A stretch of DNA of 64,000 nt from Pelotomaculum_C sp050950345 (GTDB lineage Bacteria; Bacillota; Desulfotomaculia; Desulfotomaculales; Pelotomaculaceae): positions 186,001 through 250,000 of the forward strand of contig JBMNHK010000007.1 of the NCBI GenBank assembly GCA_050950345.1, written 5' to 3'. Position 1 is the stretch's first letter; each line of letters opens with the position of its first letter. A model generated the notes under the pieces. It did not search any database. It saw nothing but the letters and a program-made list of their open reading frames with translations, and had not been told where the DNA came from. The position numbers and the translations under genes were made by a program. Shown here one piece after another: positions 62,234-64,000 of the stretch.

Positions 62234-62964
62234 CACTCTTTTCTCTGGTGAAGTGGGATCCGCGTTGCAAAATCATACTCATGGCCTGCCTTTCCACCTT
62301 GGCCATGCTCCGGGGTGAGGTATGGTTTCTCTTTGGACTTTTGGTTTTTACCTGTCTGCTCGTGATGTTGGGCGGTGCTGAATTATCAGGTGCTTTAGGG
62401 CAGGTGAAAGGACTTTTAGGGTTGATCTTCTCGCTGTTTATCATCCAGTGCTTCTTTACCAGAAGCGGCGAGCCTTGGTTGGTTATCGGCGGATTTACCT
62501 TGATTACTTCGGGTGGTATAGAGCTGGCTTGTATTCTGAGCCTGCGCTTGTTTATTCTAGCTTTTTCCGCCTTGCTCCTTCTCACCGGAGGGGTGCGGGA
62601 TTATCTGCTGGCTTTGGTGCAAATGAAGATACCTTATGAGATCGCTTTTATGACTATGGCTTCCGTGCATTTTATACCGATTTTGCGTGAAGAGGCGCTA
62701 AATGTCTTTTACGCCATACAATTGCGGGGTTGCGAACTGCAAAAAGCCTCCTGGCGCAAAAAGCTGCATACTTATCTGGAGATTTGCCTGCCGATTTTGG
62801 TGGGCGCTTTGAAGCGCACCAGGGCCATGGCTTTGGCCATGGAGGCCAGGGCCTTTCGCGCTTATCCCAAGCGGACATATCTGCGGCGTTTGGTGCTGAA
62901 AAAGAACGACAAGGCGATATTGGTTGCCGTCCCTGTCATTACATTGGTATTGCTTGTTTACTGA
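62230..62964 (+). CDS. ECF transporter T component
   Basis: A 244-aa membrane protein of the CbiQ/EcfT family. It has four to five hydrophobic segments and the cytoplasmic coupling helices with ALKRTRAMALAMEARAF, the Ala-Arg motif that touches the ATPases. Start overlaps ATPase 2 (ATGA). Confidence 0.87.
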   Translation: MTLFSLVKWDPRCKIILMACLSTLAMLRGEVWFLFGLLVFTCLLVMLGGAELSGALGQVKGLLGLIFSLFIIQCFFTRSGEPWLVIGGFTLITSGGIELACILSLRLFILAFSALLLLTGGVRDYLLALVQMKIPYEIAFMTMASVHFIPILREEALNVFYAIQLRGCELQKASWRKKLHTYLEICLPILVGALKRTRAMALAMEARAFRAYPKRTYLRRLVLKKNDKAILVAVPVITLVLLVY

Positions 62965-63007
62965 TTTGTGAATAATGGTTTACCAAAAAATTTCGTGTGG
63001 TGAGGAA

Positions 63008-63721
63008 ATGAAAATACTGGCTGTTTGTGGTACTGATTTAGAATTTGTTAGCAAAATGGTACAAGCTCTGGTAGAAGAATTAACTTATTGTCGTTATCAA
63101 GTTGCTTGGTGGCGGCAAGAAGTTGGAAAGGATCTACCAAATCAAGGGGTGCTCGAGCATACTTTATTGGAAGTGCATAATGGCTATAGCCAAATTTATC
63201 TGCCTGGACAGCTCACTTTGGAGGACAGCATGCCTTACTTAGCTCATGATTTTGTCATCGTAGAAGGTGAGCAAGGCTCTGCGCCGCAATTGATTTGTGC
63301 CGCTAATGAAAGTGATTTAAAAAATCTATGGACGCCTTTAGCTTTAGCCGGAGTAGTTACCAGGCATGAGTTTGAAGAAAACCATCACGGGCAACCGGTT
63401 TTCGCTATCAGTCAGATCAAGGATTTGGTCAAGTTCCTTATTAATGCTGTCCCGGAGCGGCTGCCTTTTCTTGTCCCCAATCCTTGCTGCGGGGCTTGTG
63501 GTCGTTCTGATTGTAAATCAATGATGGCGGATATTGTAGCAGGGAAAGCGGAGCTAAAGGATTGTGCCATATTAAATGCCAAAGTAGAGATAAAAATAGG
63601 CGATCAGGAATTAGTGTTGGTGGAATTTGTGCAAGATTTTATAAAAAAAACAGTTACAGGTATGTTAAGCGCCCTAGATGGCTACCGGGAGAACAGTTCC
63701 ATTGAAATAAAAATTAAGTAA
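63008..63721 (+). CDS. MobB-like protein with C-terminal Cys motif
   Basis: A 237-aa protein. The first ~160 residues resemble MobB (molybdopterin-guanine dinucleotide synthesis protein B): MKILAVCGTD, YQVAWWRQ, FVIVEGE. The P-loop is degenerate. The C-terminal part has NPCCGACGRSDCKSM, a likely Fe-S or zinc site, and ends FVQDFIKKTVTGMLSALDGY. This two-part layout occurs, from memory, in MobB-related proteins of archaea and anaerobes. ATG at 63008 follows GGTGAGG; a frame from 62975 lacks a site. Last gene of the cluster. Confidence 0.65.
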   Translation: MKILAVCGTDLEFVSKMVQALVEELTYCRYQVAWWRQEVGKDLPNQGVLEHTLLEVHNGYSQIYLPGQLTLEDSMPYLAHDFVIVEGEQGSAPQLICAANESDLKNLWTPLALAGVVTRHEFEENHHGQPVFAISQIKDLVKFLINAVPERLPFLVPNPCCGACGRSDCKSMMADIVAGKAELKDCAILNAKVEIKIGDQELVLVEFVQDFIKKTVTGMLSALDGYRENSSIEIKIK

Positions 63722-63740
63722 ACTAAGTGGTCTATTAATT

Positions 63741-63782
63741 AAAAGGCGTTACGAAGCTGTGCAGCTTCATAACGCCTTTTAA
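63741..63782. terminator. Bidirectional terminator between the cluster and hcp
   Basis: AAAAGGCGTTA and TAACGCCTTTT pair exactly and enclose GAAGCT/AGCTTC; T-runs lie on both strands. Confidence 0.9.
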
Positions 63783-63793
63783 TATTGTACTAA

Positions 63794-64000
63794 TTAGCCG
63801 AGGATGGCTTTTAAATCAGCTTCCGGCGTGCTGATGGGCTTGATGTTGAACTTCTCCACCAGGACGTTTAATACGGTTGGGGAGAGAAAAGCCGGCAGTG
63901 TGGGCCCCAGGTAAATATTCTTGATGCCTAAGGATAGCAGGGTTAACAGGATGCAAACAGCTTTCTGCTCGTACCAGGAAAGAGCTATGGCCAGCGGTAA
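63794..64000 (-). CDS. hcp: Hydroxylamine reductase / hybrid-cluster protein, C-terminal end
   Basis: The last 68 codons of a gene entering from the right edge: LALSWYEQKA-type IALSWYEQKA, LLSLGIKNIYLGPTLPAFLSP and KPISTPEADLKAILG are those of Hcp. The enzyme handles nitric oxide or hydroxylamine with a 4Fe-2S-2O cluster. The N-terminal part is outside the window. A decayed copy of this 3' end lies at about 50510-50565. Confidence 0.93.
   Translation of the reverse strand, partial: LPLAIALSWYEQKAVCILLTLLSLGIKNIYLGPTLPAFLSPTVLNVLVEKFNIKPISTPEADLKAILG

Overview
The window looks like chromosome from a spore-forming anaerobic clostridium of the Peptococcaceae type (Desulfotomaculum / Pelotomaculum-like). 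The grounds are: AGGAGG-type ribosome sites with frequent TTG/GTG starts, a TPP riboswitch, an AgrB/AgrD cassette, sporulation-type sensor kinases without response regulators, SLH-domain surface protein, hybrid-cluster protein, FmdE and OFA transporter genes, and mid-range GC. The genus is inference.

Layout. 0-4.4 kb: 3' end of serA, then a glycine-betaine/choline-type ABC operon (proV-proX-proW) on the minus strand, divergent from serS. 5.8-10.9 kb: two tRNA-Ser genes, sbcD-sbcC and a zinc-ribbon protein. 10.9-16.8 kb: a glycosyltransferase, tRNA-Arg(ACG), an MBL-fold hydrolase and a complete agr-like signalling cassette (membrane protein, AgrB, a 43-aa AgrD missed by ORF callers, and a PAS histidine kinase). 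17-21 kb: a GltB-like FMN protein and a TPP-riboswitch thiamine salvage operon (thiM, thiamine-binding protein, thiE). 21.5-25 kb: an IS30-family element, tRNA-Arg(CCU) and a kinase broken by one frameshift. 25.2-28.6 kb: aroF-tyrA-pheA behind what reads as a leader-peptide attenuator rich in Phe/Tyr/Trp codons. 29-30.5 kb: an IS110-family element with structured flanks. 30.7-40.7 kb: tadA running into a tRNA-Ser, a radical SAM protein, a large structured RNA resembling HEARO/omega-RNA without its nuclease gene, glnS, xdhC, an OFA transporter, a DinG-type helicase and a universal stress protein.

40.7-50.4 kb is built around FmdE and two paralogous NitT/TauT-type ABC transporters. The first copy (minus strand) has a truncated ATPase and lies against a decayed permease gene. 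The second copy is embedded in a plus-strand operon with a HypB/UreG-like GTPase, an unusual ABC ATPase, a binding-protein fold without signal peptide and a methyltransferase.

50.6-63.7 kb is the most unusual region: a one-direction cluster with a THEP1-like NTPase, a methyltransferase, a ~1800-aa S-layer-anchored protein made of repeated domains resembling the sulfite-oxidase (molybdopterin-binding) fold plus three SLH domains, a lipoprotein and a membrane-anchored protein each carrying one such domain, a complete ECF transporter (S, two ATPases, T), an exported alkaline-phosphatase/pyrophosphatase-superfamily lipoprotein and a MobB-like protein with a Cys motif. It is bracketed by two related copies of the 3' end and terminator of hcp, which suggests it was inserted beside hcp. 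I read it as an undescribed cell-surface capture, processing and import system for a cofactor-like molecule. The substrate is unknown; a pterin- or dinucleotide-type metal cofactor is my leading guess.
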